In this document: positions 1-7,142 of the stretch, piece by piece
Layout: each line of letters starts with the position of its first letter
How positions within the stretch are numbered: position 1 is the stretch's first letter
Origin: an uncultured Clostridia bacterium
Lineage (GTDB): Bacteria; Bacillota; Clostridia; TANB77; CAG-508
Assembly: GCA_947623615.1 (NCBI GenBank)
Contig: CANQHH010000016.1
Span: forward strand, 1 to 13,678
Reading direction: 5' to 3'
Length of the DNA stretch: 13,678 nt
Position numbers and translations under genes: made by a program
The notes under the pieces: generated by a model
Databases searched by the model: none
What the model saw: the letters and a program-made list of their open reading frames with translations, nothing else
Told to the model about the DNA's origin: nothing

Positions 1-1371
1 TCTGTTGCTCCATAAACTTTATTTGCTACTGCTTTTATTTTTTCTTTTACACTCAAATTTAATGGATAAGCATATGATAATTTGCTGTCTTTATTTGTTA
101 ATTCTACAATCTTATCCGCTAAATCTTTTGCTCCTTCTCCTCCTTTTGCCCAACTCTCTACAAGACTCATCTCTACATTTTTTTCTTTCAACTTGTTTCT
201 TAAAAACTCAATCTCTTTTTCAGTATCTTGATTGTATCTATTTATTGCTACTATAACATTTAAACCATATAAATTCTTTAAGTTATCTATATGCTTTAAC
301 AAATTATGCACACCTCTATCTAATGCTTCTATGCTTTCATTTACTATATCTTCTTTAGACATTCCACCATGATATTTTAGTGCCTTTATTGTAGCTACAC
401 ATACAACAGCATCTGGTTTTAAACCTGCTTTTCTGCATTTTATATCTAAAAACTTTTCTGCTCCTAAATCTGCTCCAAATCCTGCTTCTGTTATTACATA
501 ATCCCCTAACTTTAAAGCTAATTTCGTTCCAATAATACTATTACATCCATGTGCTATATTTGCAAATGGACCTCCATGTATTATTGCTGGAGTATGCTCT
601 AATGTTTGAACTAAATTAGGTTCTATTGCATCTTTTAATAATACGGTCATTGCTCCATCTACTTTTAAGTCTCTAGCAGTAATAGGTTTATTTTCCTTAG
701 TATAGCCTATAATTATGTTACCTATTCTTCTTTTTAAATCGTCTACATCTGTAGCTAAGCAGAAAATTGCCATTATCTCAGATGCAACTGATATGTCAAA
801 TCCATCTTCTCTTGGAACAATGTTTTTCTCTTTTGAAAGACCTGTTTCTACTGTTCTTAGCTGTCTATCATTCAAATCTACGCATCTTTTCCATACAACT
901 CTATCTATTTTTAACTCGTTTCCAAAATATATATGATTATCTATCATTGCTGATAACAAATTATTAGCTGATGTAATTGCATGTATATCTCCTGTAAAAT
1001 GTAAATTTATATCTTCCATTGGAGCAACTTGCGAATAGCCTCCTCCTGTTGCTCCTCCTTTTATCCCAAACACCGGTCCGAAGCGATGGTTCTCTTAATG
1101 CAAGTATTGATTTTTTATTTATTCTTCTTAATCCATCTGCTAAACCTATCGCCATAGTTGTTTTTCCTTCTCCTAGTGGCGTTGGATTTATTGCTGTTAC
1201 TAAAATAAGCTTTCCATTTTCTTTTTTTTCTAATCTTTTATATACTTTATTGGAAATTTTAGCTTTATATTTTCCATAACATTCTAATTCGTCTTCATTA
1301 ACTCCAATTTCACTTGCTATATCTGAAATTTTATTTAATTTTGTGTTTCTTGCAATTTCTATATCTTCCAT
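1..1371 (-). CDS. fhs: Formate--tetrahydrofolate ligase (FTHFS), 3'-partial, with one +1 frameshift
   Basis: This cytosolic enzyme makes 10-formyl-THF from formate, ATP and THF, feeding purine synthesis, fMet-tRNA formylation and, in acetogens, the Wood-Ljungdahl methyl branch. The start at 1371 follows an AGGAGG site that overlaps the stop of the upstream gene. Residues 1-97 read in one frame and contain the ATP-binding motif PTPLGEGKTT at 63-72. After REPSL the frame breaks. Skipping one base at 1080 restores GPVFGIKGG, the Gly-rich segment and MEDINLHFTGD. The second frame is then open, with no stop, to the window edge (359 more codons, through TPAIIHGGPFANIAHG and SWAKGGEG). About 456 of the usual ~556 residues are present. 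Without the shift, translation would stop at 964 after 135 residues. Apart from that base, nothing looks degraded, which argues against an old pseudogene. Family assignment is certain; whether the frame break is programmed, an error or a mutation is open. Confidence 0.95.
1074..1086 (-). other. +1 frameshift site in fhs at CTT-CGG-A
   Basis: On the coding strand the sequence reads TCG CTT CGG ACC in the initial frame. FTHFS proteins have Ser-Leu-Gly-Pro here, which needs TCG CTT GGA CCG. The C complementary to g1080 is therefore surplus, and the zero-frame codon at the break is CGG followed by A. The extra base does not extend a homopolymer. I see no strong internal Shine-Dalgarno sequence or stable downstream hairpin. 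Seen directly: the break and its position. Inferred: that the ribosome skips it. Confidence 0.8.
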
Positions 1372-1380
1372 AGATTCCTC

Positions 1381-1830
1381 CTAGACATTGATATTTCCTA
1401 CTAATATACCTACTATAATTCCTATTAGCGCACCAACAAATACCTGAGTTGGTGTATGACCTAGTACTTCTTGCAATTTTTCTGTTACCTGTACTCCTGT
1501 TAGTCCTGGTGTATTAACTATCTTATTTAATAATTTGGCTTGTTTTCCTGCTGCTCTACGTATTCCTGCTGCATCATACATAACTACAAATGCAAAAATT
1601 ACAGATAAACCAAATATCGGTGATGTTAATCCCTCGCTTACTCCTATCATTGAAGCTAACGATGTGACCACTGCAGAATGTGAACTTGGCATTCCTCCTG
1701 CTCCTAATATCCTTTTGAAATTAAATTCTTTTGTAGTTACTAAATCATAAATCAACTTAAATAATTGTATGAAAAACCATACCAGAAATGGTACAGCTAC
1801 ATATTTGTATTGTAATATTATCCCCATCAT
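1381..1830 (-). CDS. Divergent PAP2 family membrane protein (DUF212)
   Basis: A 149-residue integral membrane protein of the divergent PAP2 / acid phosphatase-vanadium haloperoxidase-related family. Visible motifs are GGMPSSHS at residues 45-52, YDAAGIRRAAG at 85-95 and GHTPTQV at 124-130, the expected phosphatase-like signatures for this family. Hydrophobic segments lie near residues 8-28, 54-66, 72-86 and 128-147. Its substrate is unknown; a lipid or isoprenoid phosphate is plausible by family but not shown here. The gene lies 5 bases after xseB and 9 bases before fhs, so it is surely co-transcribed. Two adjacent ATG codons (1830 and 1827) could both start it; the AGGAAGAGG stretch at the end of xseB is the likely ribosome binding site. 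Arg88-91 includes a CGT codon, so at least some CGN codons are used normally. Confidence 0.9.
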   Translation of the reverse strand: MMGIILQYKYVAVPFLVWFFIQLFKLIYDLVTTKEFNFKRILGAGGMPSSHSAVVTSLASMIGVSEGLTSPIFGLSVIFAFVVMYDAAGIRRAAGKQAKLLNKIVNTPGLTGVQVTEKLQEVLGHTPTQVFVGALIGIIVGILVGNINV

Positions 1831-1835
1831 ATTCT

Positions 1836-2066
1836 CTAATCCTCTTCCTGTATAAAATTTTCCTCCACAAATTCATCATTACTATTTTTTATTAGCATAG
1901 TTATTTTTCTCTCTGCTTTTTCTAACATGTCACTACATTCCTTAGATATTTTCATCCCTTCTTCGAACTTTTTTACAGATGTATCTAAGTCATCTTCTCC
2001 CTGTTCCAGTTCTTTAACAATTTCCTCTAATTTCTTTATACTTTCTTCAAAATTCATTTCACTCAT
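1836..2066 (-). CDS. xseB: Exodeoxyribonuclease VII small subunit
   Basis: This is the 76-residue small subunit of exonuclease VII, which binds the C-terminal helical part of XseA and is needed for processive degradation of single-stranded DNA. The sequence MNFEESIKKLEEIVKELEQG followed by a second acidic helix is the typical two-helix XseB fold, and the length is normal. I place the start at 2066 because AAGGAG sits about nine bases upstream. An ORF can be extended to 2102, but that would overlap the upstream gene and add residues not typical of the family. It is separated from its partner xseA by one small gene, which is less common than direct adjacency. Confidence 0.93.
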   Translation of the reverse strand: MSEMNFEESIKKLEEIVKELEQGEDDLDTSVKKFEEGMKISKECSDMLEKAERKITMLIKNSNDEFVEENFIQEED

Positions 2067-2079
2067 ATACTTTTTCTCC

Positions 2080-2565
2080 TTATTGCTTTGTAACAGTTCC
2101 ACTATTAATATCTACAACAAAAAATGCTAAAGTTTTTGTGCTTCCTTTATCATTAACAGAAACTATATAATTTCCTTCACTATTCATTCCCATGTTAGAA
2201 AAATATACACCATCTGTGTCTCCCCATTCTTGTTTTACAAGTGCTATAGCCTTTGCTCTTTTATCTGCTGCACTTTCTGTTTTATTGTTCTTTTTTTCTT
2301 CCTTTTCAGGTTCTTGTGTATTTTTCTCTTCTTCTACTACATTTTCTTCAGGTTCTGTATTCTGTATAACCGGTTCATTTACAACCTCATTTTCCTCAGC
2401 TTCTACTTCATTTTCTACATTTTCAATATTTTCGTTTACTATATCATTATTTATAGCATTTTTATTAGTATTTTCCACTCTATATGTACTATATCCATAA
2501 CTTAATGCTAATAATACTAAAATCACCAAAATTCCTATTAATAATCCTTTTGTACCCTTACTCAT
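2080..2565 (-). CDS. Single-pass anchored protein of unknown function with acidic linker, between xseA and xseB
   Basis: I do not recognise a named family with certainty. The 161-residue protein begins with Lys-rich MSKGTKG, followed by one hydrophobic helix (about residues 8-25: LLIGILVILVLLALSYGY) with no clear signal-peptidase site, so it is probably an N-terminal membrane anchor. Residues ~30-95 are a low-complexity linker of Glu, Asn and Val. The last ~60 residues (from AADKRAKAIALVKQEWG) look like a small compact extracytoplasmic domain, with a pattern loosely like PepSY-type domains (helix, then strands ending in VVDINSGTVTKQ). It starts 12 bases after xseA with a clean GGAGG site and ends 13 bases before xseB, so it is co-expressed with exonuclease VII. 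A direct role in that enzyme is unlikely, since the C-terminus would be outside the membrane. Confidence 0.75.
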   Translation of the reverse strand: MSKGTKGLLIGILVILVLLALSYGYSTYRVENTNKNAINNDIVNENIENVENEVEAEENEVVNEPVIQNTEPEENVVEEEKNTQEPEKEEKKNNKTESAADKRAKAIALVKQEWGDTDGVYFSNMGMNSEGNYIVSVNDKGSTKTLAFFVVDINSGTVTKQ

Positions 2566-2577
2566 AAGCTACCTCCA

Positions 2578-3765
2578 TCATACTATTTTTGCTTTTGCTT
2601 TTCCATCTACAAAACATATATCTATTTCATCCTCTTTTTCTATCTGCTCTACTGACTTTAAGATGTTTCCATTTTTTTCTATTATAGTATAACCTCTTGT
2701 TAATGTCTTTAATGGACTCAATGCATCTAATTTAGATATTAAACTCATTGCAGTATTTTTTTTATCTTTATATATGTTATTCATACTATTTATCATTGAT
2801 TTCATTTTGGAATCCAATAGAATATATCTTTCATTTATGTTTTGCAATGGCTCTTTAAATACCCTGCTATTCATACATTTTTCATATCTTAATTTCATAA
2901 TTTCTATCTTTTTCTTTAAAGCTTGTCTAAATCTATTATTATATGATTCCAATTTTATAATTATATCATTAACATTTGGTACTACTAGCTCCGCTGCAGC
3001 AGATGGCGTAGGTGCTCTTAAATCTGCTACAAAATCTGCTATTGTAAAATCGGTTTCATGTCCTACAGCTGAAATTACTGGTATTTCAGATTCATATATC
3101 GCCCTTGCTACAATCTCCTCATTAAATTGCCACAAGTCTTCTAATGAACCACCACCTCTTGCAACTATAATAACATCTGCTAATTTATTTTCATTTACGG
3201 TCTTTATTGCTTCTGCAATTTTTATACATGCACCCTCTCCCTGAACAGGAACTGGTAACAATTTTATGTATACATTTGGATTTCTTCTTGTAGATACATT
3301 TATAATATCCCTTATAACTGCACCTGTGTTAGATGTTAACACACCTATGCATTTTGGCATAAACGGAATAGCTTTTTTGTGTTCTTCATCAAAAAGCCCC
3401 TCTTTTGCAAGCTTTGCCTTTAATTGCTCAAATTCTTTATACAAGCTTCCCAATCCATCCTCTTGCATAGCTTTACAATAGATTTGATATACTCCGTCTC
3501 TTTCAAATACAGATACAGTTCCTAGTATCAACACTTTCATACCATCTTTAGGCATAAAAGATAAATGCATAGCTGAACTTTTAAACATTACACATTTAAT
3601 TAAAGAATTTTCATCTTTTAAAGTAAAATACATGTGACCTGTATAATGATTTTTAAAATTTGATATTTCACCTTTTACATAAACTGTATTTAACATTTCA
3701 TCATCATCAAATTTTTCTTTTATGTATTTGTTTAGTTCAGTTACACTAATTGGATCAATCTTCAT
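2578..3765 (-). CDS. xseA: Exodeoxyribonuclease VII large subunit
   Basis: Catalytic subunit of exonuclease VII, which degrades single-stranded DNA from both ends into oligonucleotides in repair. The 395-residue protein has the N-terminal OB-fold (residues ~1-100, with VYVKGEISNFKNHYTGHMYFTLKDE). The catalytic domain follows, with GVLTSNTGAVIRDI, the glycine-rich VARGGGSLEDLWQFNEE and the diagnostic AVGHETDFTIADFVAD-LRAPTPSAAAE stretch. The C-terminal third is a long Lys/Glu-rich helical region, ending in the short TRGYTIIEKNG element. Length is at the short end of normal (~400-450). It follows nusB by 17 bases; AGGAG lies about 14 bases before the ATG, rather far. Frame is intact throughout. 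Confidence 0.97.
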   Translation of the reverse strand: MKIDPISVTELNKYIKEKFDDDEMLNTVYVKGEISNFKNHYTGHMYFTLKDENSLIKCVMFKSSAMHLSFMPKDGMKVLILGTVSVFERDGVYQIYCKAMQEDGLGSLYKEFEQLKAKLAKEGLFDEEHKKAIPFMPKCIGVLTSNTGAVIRDIINVSTRRNPNVYIKLLPVPVQGEGACIKIAEAIKTVNENKLADVIIVARGGGSLEDLWQFNEEIVARAIYESEIPVISAVGHETDFTIADFVADLRAPTPSAAAELVVPNVNDIIIKLESYNNRFRQALKKKIEIMKLRYEKCMNSRVFKEPLQNINERYILLDSKMKSMINSMNNIYKDKKNTAMSLISKLDALSPLKTLTRGYTIIEKNGNILKSVEQIEKEDEIDICFVDGKAKAKIV

Positions 3766-3782
3766 TTATTTATTTTTATCTC

Positions 3783-4202
3783 CTACTTTATATCATTATT
3801 TTTTACTATACTTGCTAAAATACCGTTTACAAAAGCTGGAGCATTATCATCTCCATAAGTTTTAGCTAGCTCAACCGCTTCGTTTATAACAACCTTATAT
3901 GGTATTTCTTTGTATAACAATTCATAAGTTGCCAATTTTAAAATGGCAATACTTACTTTTGATAATCTGCTTAATTCCCATTTTTTTGACAACTCTTTAT
4001 CGATTTTTTCTATTATTATATCTTTATTTTGTTCAATTCCATATACCACATCTGTTACATAATCTTTAACAACTTTATCATCTATCTCTTTTGATTCTAA
4101 AAATAAATCAATTTGCTCTTTATATTCTTCTTTAGTTATTGTCTGAATTTCTAGGCTATATATTAGTTCAAATGCAACTTTTCTGGTTTTCGTTCTATTC
4201 AT
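3783..4202 (-). CDS. nusB: Transcription antitermination factor NusB
   Basis: NusB binds boxA RNA together with NusE (ribosomal protein S10) in antitermination complexes on rRNA operons. The 139-residue protein has the typical all-helical pattern: TRKVAFELIYSLEIQ at the start, ELSRLSKVSIAILKLATYELLY in the middle (quoted in part) and the conserved IPYKVVINEAVELAK...FVNGILASIVK end. I choose the ATG at 4202, with GGAAGG about ten bases upstream. A longer reading to 4238 would need a TTG start and add 12 non-conserved residues. It lies between the Asp23/DUF2273 membrane genes and xseA, a common Clostridia arrangement. Confidence 0.95.
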   Translation of the reverse strand: MNRTKTRKVAFELIYSLEIQTITKEEYKEQIDLFLESKEIDDKVVKDYVTDVVYGIEQNKDIIIEKIDKELSKKWELSRLSKVSIAILKLATYELLYKEIPYKVVINEAVELAKTYGDDNAPAFVNGILASIVKNNDIK

Positions 4203-4240
4203 ATTGCTACAACCTTCCCTTTTATTTTCTAAGCACAATT

Positions 4241-4268
4241 ATTATAATCTATCTATAAAATTCTTTAA
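4241..4268 (-). promoter_or_regulatory. Possible internal promoter before nusB
   Basis: A perfect -10 box TATAAT (4246-4241 on the minus strand) is preceded, after a 16-base spacer, by a weak -35 candidate TTAAAG (4268-4263). It overlaps the 3' end of the DUF2273 gene and would give nusB-xseA some expression independent of the stress-protein genes. In such AT-rich DNA a single TATAAT is weak evidence. Confidence 0.3.
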
Positions 4269-4445
4269 TTTCTCTTTTACTTCAAATTTATTATGCTGAA
4301 TATAATGTCCTGCATAACCACATATAAACAACAAAACAATTCCTATAATTAATTTATATAACTGAGTACAAAGTAACAATATAGCTACTATTATACCAAT
4401 AATCATACCCCCGTACTGAGACAAAAATCTTTTTAAATCGTCCAT
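4242..4445 (-). CDS. DUF2273 small membrane protein
   Basis: A 67-residue membrane protein matching the DUF2273 pattern: a short N-terminal amphipathic stretch (MDDLKRFLSQYGGMIIG), then two closely packed hydrophobic segments (residues ~15-29 and ~31-47) with the Gly-rich turn ICGYAGHYI, and a charged C-terminus ending in KNFIDRL. Family members are typically found beside Asp23 and AmaP genes, as here. They are thought to help anchor or organise the Asp23 layer at the membrane, although the exact job is not established. The gene starts 16 bases after amaP with an AAAGGAAG site and sits immediately before nusB. Confidence 0.88.
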   Translation of the reverse strand: MDDLKRFLSQYGGMIIGIIVAILLLCTQLYKLIIGIVLLFICGYAGHYIQHNKFEVKEKLKNFIDRL

Positions 4446-4461
4446 AATGTATACTTCCTTT

Positions 4462-5019
4462 CTATTCTTGCATTGTATCCTTTAAAGGCTCTATATTTTT
4501 TACTTTAATATTTACCTCTGTTACATTTAAATCAGATGCTTTTTTTACTGTGTCTTTTATTTTAGTTTGAAGATTTGTAGATAATTCTTTTATAATTGCA
4601 TTTTCTTTAACACTTAAATTAACAAAAACTACAACATTATTTTCTTTGTCTAATTCTATCTTTGTATCTACCTCTTCTGCACTGTCAAATCCTTTTACAA
4701 CGCCTTTTACTAAATTCTCTATAGTTTCTTTTGTTATTAAAAGCTTTCCGTCAGAATTTTGCAATAATGCTCCATCTTTATAATCACTCTTTTGTTTTGA
4801 GCTCGAATCAAAAAATATACATCTTATTGATAATAATATAAATAAGATACTTAATCCTAATATTATATTTGAAGTTACACTGTCACTAAGTGCCCTAGTA
4901 ACAGCATTTTCCACAAGTTCTACATCTAACCAACCAAATATTAATAAACAAGTTATTATAGATAATACTAGCATCAATGTAGAAAATAATACTAGTGTTG
5001 TTTTTTCCAACCATTTCAT
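4462..5019 (-). CDS. amaP: Alkaline shock response membrane anchor protein AmaP
   Basis: AmaP holds Asp23-type proteins at the cell membrane. The 185-residue sequence has two transmembrane helices, roughly residues 8-30 (TLVLFSTLMLVLSIITCLLIFGW) quoted in part as VLFSTLMLVLSIITC, and 51-67 (NIILGLSILFILLSIRC). A cytoplasmic alpha/beta domain of about 100 residues follows; it resembles Asp23 itself (VDTKIELDKENNVVVFVNL and LNVTEVNIKVKNI). This matches the AmaP layout of membrane hairpin plus Asp23-like tail. It is preceded by the Asp23 gene and a terminator-like hairpin, so its level may be lower than that of Asp23. Start site: AAAGGCGG about seven bases before the ATG. Confidence 0.88.
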   Translation of the reverse strand: MKWLEKTTLVLFSTLMLVLSIITCLLIFGWLDVELVENAVTRALSDSVTSNIILGLSILFILLSIRCIFFDSSSKQKSDYKDGALLQNSDGKLLITKETIENLVKGVVKGFDSAEEVDTKIELDKENNVVVFVNLSVKENAIIKELSTNLQTKIKDTVKKASDLNVTEVNIKVKNIEPLKDTMQE

Positions 5020-5046
5020 AATTTTTACCGCCTTTCATATAGGTTT

Positions 5047-5076
5047 AAAAGGACACATAATTTTTTGTGTCCTCTT
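5047..5076 (-). terminator. Terminator-like hairpin between the Asp23 gene and amaP
   Basis: On the minus strand, AGGACACA (5073-5066) pairs perfectly with TGTGTCCT (5057-5050) across an 8-base loop, and TTTT follows. A G-T wobble and further A-T pairs extend the stem. The arrangement fits an intrinsic terminator or attenuator. Because amaP and the rest of the unit lack an obvious own promoter just downstream, it more likely allows partial read-through, giving excess Asp23 over AmaP. Confidence 0.65.
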
Positions 5077-5083
5077 ATACTTC

Positions 5084-5515
5084 TTACTCTTCACTGTCTG
5101 TATCTTCGTTTGTTTCTGTATTAACATCAGTATTAACACCTTGTACATGTACATTTACTTCTACAACTCTTAATCCTGTCATGTTTTCTACTGCTCTTTT
5201 TACTCTGTTTTGAATTTCAAAAGCTACATCAGGAATTCTTACACCATATTCAACAATAATATTTACATCTATTTTTGTTTCTTTTTCTCCTGCTTCTATT
5301 TTTATTCCTTTAGCTAAATTTTTCTTTCCACTAAATACTTCTGATATTCCTCCTGCAAATCCTCCTGCCATTGATGAAACACCTGGTACTTCTGATGCAG
5401 CTGCACCAGCTATAACAGCTATAACATCATCAGCTATTCTAATATTTGTATTTTCAAGTACTACCTCTCCTTGATTTTCAAAAGCCACTTCTCTTATTTC
5501 ATTATTTTCCTCCAT
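5084..5515 (-). CDS. Asp23/Gls24 family envelope stress response protein
   Basis: A 143-residue Asp23/Gls24 (DUF322) protein, abundant and membrane-associated in Firmicutes and linked to cell-envelope stress. The core runs from IRIADDVIAVIAGAAASEVPG (quoted in part: IADDVIAVIAGAAASEVPGV), through a Gly-rich SMAGGFAGGISEVFSGK, to the strand-helix-strand IDVNIIVEYGVRIPDVA and the ending VVEVNVHVQGV. N- and C-terminal tails are acidic (NTETNEDTDSEE). It is the first gene of its unit: a strong promoter lies about 40 bases upstream, and AAGGAGG sits at ideal spacing to the ATG, both fitting high expression. The next genes, amaP and DUF2273, are its membrane partners. Confidence 0.93.
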   Translation of the reverse strand: MEENNEIREVAFENQGEVVLENTNIRIADDVIAVIAGAAASEVPGVSSMAGGFAGGISEVFSGKKNLAKGIKIEAGEKETKIDVNIIVEYGVRIPDVAFEIQNRVKRAVENMTGLRVVEVNVHVQGVNTDVNTETNEDTDSEE

Positions 5516-5552
5516 AATAACCCTCCTTAACTTATTTCAATTTAATACAATA

Positions 5553-5581
5553 AGTATACCAATATATATCTTTTTTTACAA
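5553..5581 (-). promoter_or_regulatory. Strong sigma-A-type promoter for the Asp23-to-fhs unit
   Basis: The -35 box TTGTAA (5581-5576) and -10 box TATACT (5558-5553) are separated by exactly 17 bases, and the -10 is extended (TGG just before it). It lies in the 94-base gap between fmt and the Asp23 gene, the longest gap in the window, with the transcription start expected near 5546. It is the best-supported promoter here. Confidence 0.75.
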
Positions 5582-5609
5582 CAGTTTTTTAAAATTTTTG
5601 CAATTTTTA

Positions 5610-6596
5610 TTAGTCAAATACGCTTCCTGCTGTTATCACATTTCCTCTTAAAAAATCTAAAATATTCATTCTTCTCGCATTTTCGGCTTGTATTTCTAAA
5701 ACCTGTATAATACCGCCTTTTGCATATATATATAAACCTTTTCCAGAATCCGCAAATAGTACTGTTCCTGGCACTATTTTTTTCATTTTATGTTCATATT
5801 CTTTAAATTCTGGAAACAATTCAATAAAATGATTTTCCTCTAATACATCAATTTTCCAAAATTTTAATTTTTTTTCATTAATAAAGCTATATGCTCCCAT
5901 TATAGGATCTAAACCTCTTACTAAGTTTTTTATCTCTAATGCACTCTTATTTTCCCAATCTATTTTTGCAATACTCCTATCAAGCATTGGAGCTAAAGAA
6001 CTTTCTCCTTCTTGCTTTTCTCTTGGAGCTTTCCCTTTTTCAATTAAGTCCAGTGTTTTTACTAATAACTCTCCACCAATTTTTGACATTCTTTGCCATA
6101 ACTCTCCTGTAGTTTCATCTTCTCCAATAACTACCTCTTGTTTTAAAATCATGTCACCTGTATCCATTCCAATATCCATATACATTGTTGTAATACCTGT
6201 CACACTTTCTCCATTTATTACTGCCCATTGTATTGGCGCAGCTCCTCTATATTTAGGAAGCAATGAGCCATGTACATTTACACACCCATATTTTGGAATA
6301 TCTAATAATTCTTTAGGTAGTATCTTTCCATAAGCAACTACACAAATAATATCTGGATTCATTTTCTTTATCTCATCTATAAGTTGCGGATTATTTTTAA
6401 CTTTATCAGGTTGAAAAATCTTTATATTGTTACTTAAAGCAAACTCTTTTACTGGCGATACAACCATCTTCATTCCCCTGCCTTTTGGTCTATCAACTTT
6501 AGTTACGACGCCTAAAACTTCATGTTTCGAATTATATATATGCTCCAAAGATTCTTTTGCAAAATCTGGCGTTCCCATAAATAATACTTTTAGCAT
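5610..6596 (-). CDS. fmt: Methionyl-tRNA formyltransferase
   Basis: Transfers the formyl group of 10-formyl-THF to Met-tRNAfMet for translation initiation. The 328-residue protein starts with the Rossmann strand VLFMGTPDFA. Catalytic Asn107, His109 and Asp145 are all present, in NVHGSLLPKYRGAAPIQWA and GMDTGDM. The C-terminal OB-like domain begins around residue 205 (LDRSIAKIDW). I choose the ATG at 6596, which has AGGAG about seven bases upstream and gives the standard N-terminus; a longer reading to 6626 adds ten unlike residues. It follows def by 42 bases. Together they add and later remove the N-formyl group, and fhs in this window makes the formyl donor. Confidence 0.97.
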   Translation of the reverse strand: MLKVLFMGTPDFAKESLEHIYNSKHEVLGVVTKVDRPKGRGMKMVVSPVKEFALSNNIKIFQPDKVKNNPQLIDEIKKMNPDIICVVAYGKILPKELLDIPKYGCVNVHGSLLPKYRGAAPIQWAVINGESVTGITTMYMDIGMDTGDMILKQEVVIGEDETTGELWQRMSKIGGELLVKTLDLIEKGKAPREKQEGESSLAPMLDRSIAKIDWENKSALEIKNLVRGLDPIMGAYSFINEKKLKFWKIDVLEENHFIELFPEFKEYEHKMKKIVPGTVLFADSGKGLYIYAKGGIIQVLEIQAENARRMNILDFLRGNVITAGSVFD

Positions 6597-6638
6597 ATTT
6601 CTATCTCCTTTATTATCTATTATCAAAATATCAAAAAT

Positions 6639-7121
6639 TTATTCTGATTTATCCGGCTCAACATATTGTAATGTATTTGGAATCATATTATCTATAAACA
6701 ATATACCATCAAGATGTTCCAATTCATGGCATATAGCTTGCGCCAATAATCCTTTTGCTTTAATTTTAATCTTTTTTCCGTTTTCATCTAGTGCTTCTGC
6801 AACTACTTCTGTTGGTCTTATCATTTTCGCATATTGGTTTGGGAAACTCAAACAGCCCTCTTCAACTTCTTGCTCTCCTTTAGTTTTTATAATTACAGGA
6901 TTTACTAATTTAATCGGTCCTTTGTTATCATATAAATCTATAACTACAAGCCTTTTTAAAATACCAACTTGAACGGCTGAAAGCCCTACTCCATTATATT
7001 TATGCATAGTATCAACCATATCATCTAATAACTCTCTTATTTTATCATTAACTTCATCTACTTCTTTGGATTTCTTCCTTAAAATTTCGTCTCCTTCTTC
7101 TCTTACAATCCTTACAGCCAT
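6639..7121 (-). CDS. def: Peptide deformylase
   Basis: A metal-dependent hydrolase that removes the formyl group from new proteins. The 160-residue sequence has all three family motifs: GVGLSAVQVG (44-53; consensus GxGxAAxQ, with Ser in place of the first Ala), EGCLS (88-92) whose Cys90 binds the metal, and CHELEHLDG, with metal ligands His132 and His136 and catalytic Glu133. The usual HEFDHL is here HELEHL, a conservative variant common in Clostridia. The length is of the bacterial type. AAGGAGG sits six bases before the ATG. The gene is 21 bases downstream of the altered end of priA and just upstream of fmt. Confidence 0.97.
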   Translation of the reverse strand: MAVRIVREEGDEILRKKSKEVDEVNDKIRELLDDMVDTMHKYNGVGLSAVQVGILKRLVVIDLYDNKGPIKLVNPVIIKTKGEQEVEEGCLSFPNQYAKMIRPTEVVAEALDENGKKIKIKAKGLLAQAICHELEHLDGILFIDNMIPNTLQYVEPDKSE

Positions 7122-7142
7122 TTTTTCCTCCTTTTTTCTTTC

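Noticed and set aside
715..1279. Plus-strand ORFs in the fhs region and many others across the window
   Set aside because: They are antisense to well-recognised genes, rich in Leu, Phe, Ser and Ile as expected of reverse frames, and lack good ribosome binding sites and family matches.
964..1371. A stand-alone 135-residue protein
   Set aside because: Only the first 97 residues are FTHFS-like. The tail after the frame break (RTGVWDKRRSNRRR and onward) is an out-of-frame reading of conserved FTHFS codons.
5610..6626. Longer fmt start at 6626
   Set aside because: It adds ten residues unlike other Fmt proteins, while the ATG at 6596 has AGGAG at good spacing and gives the standard N-terminus.
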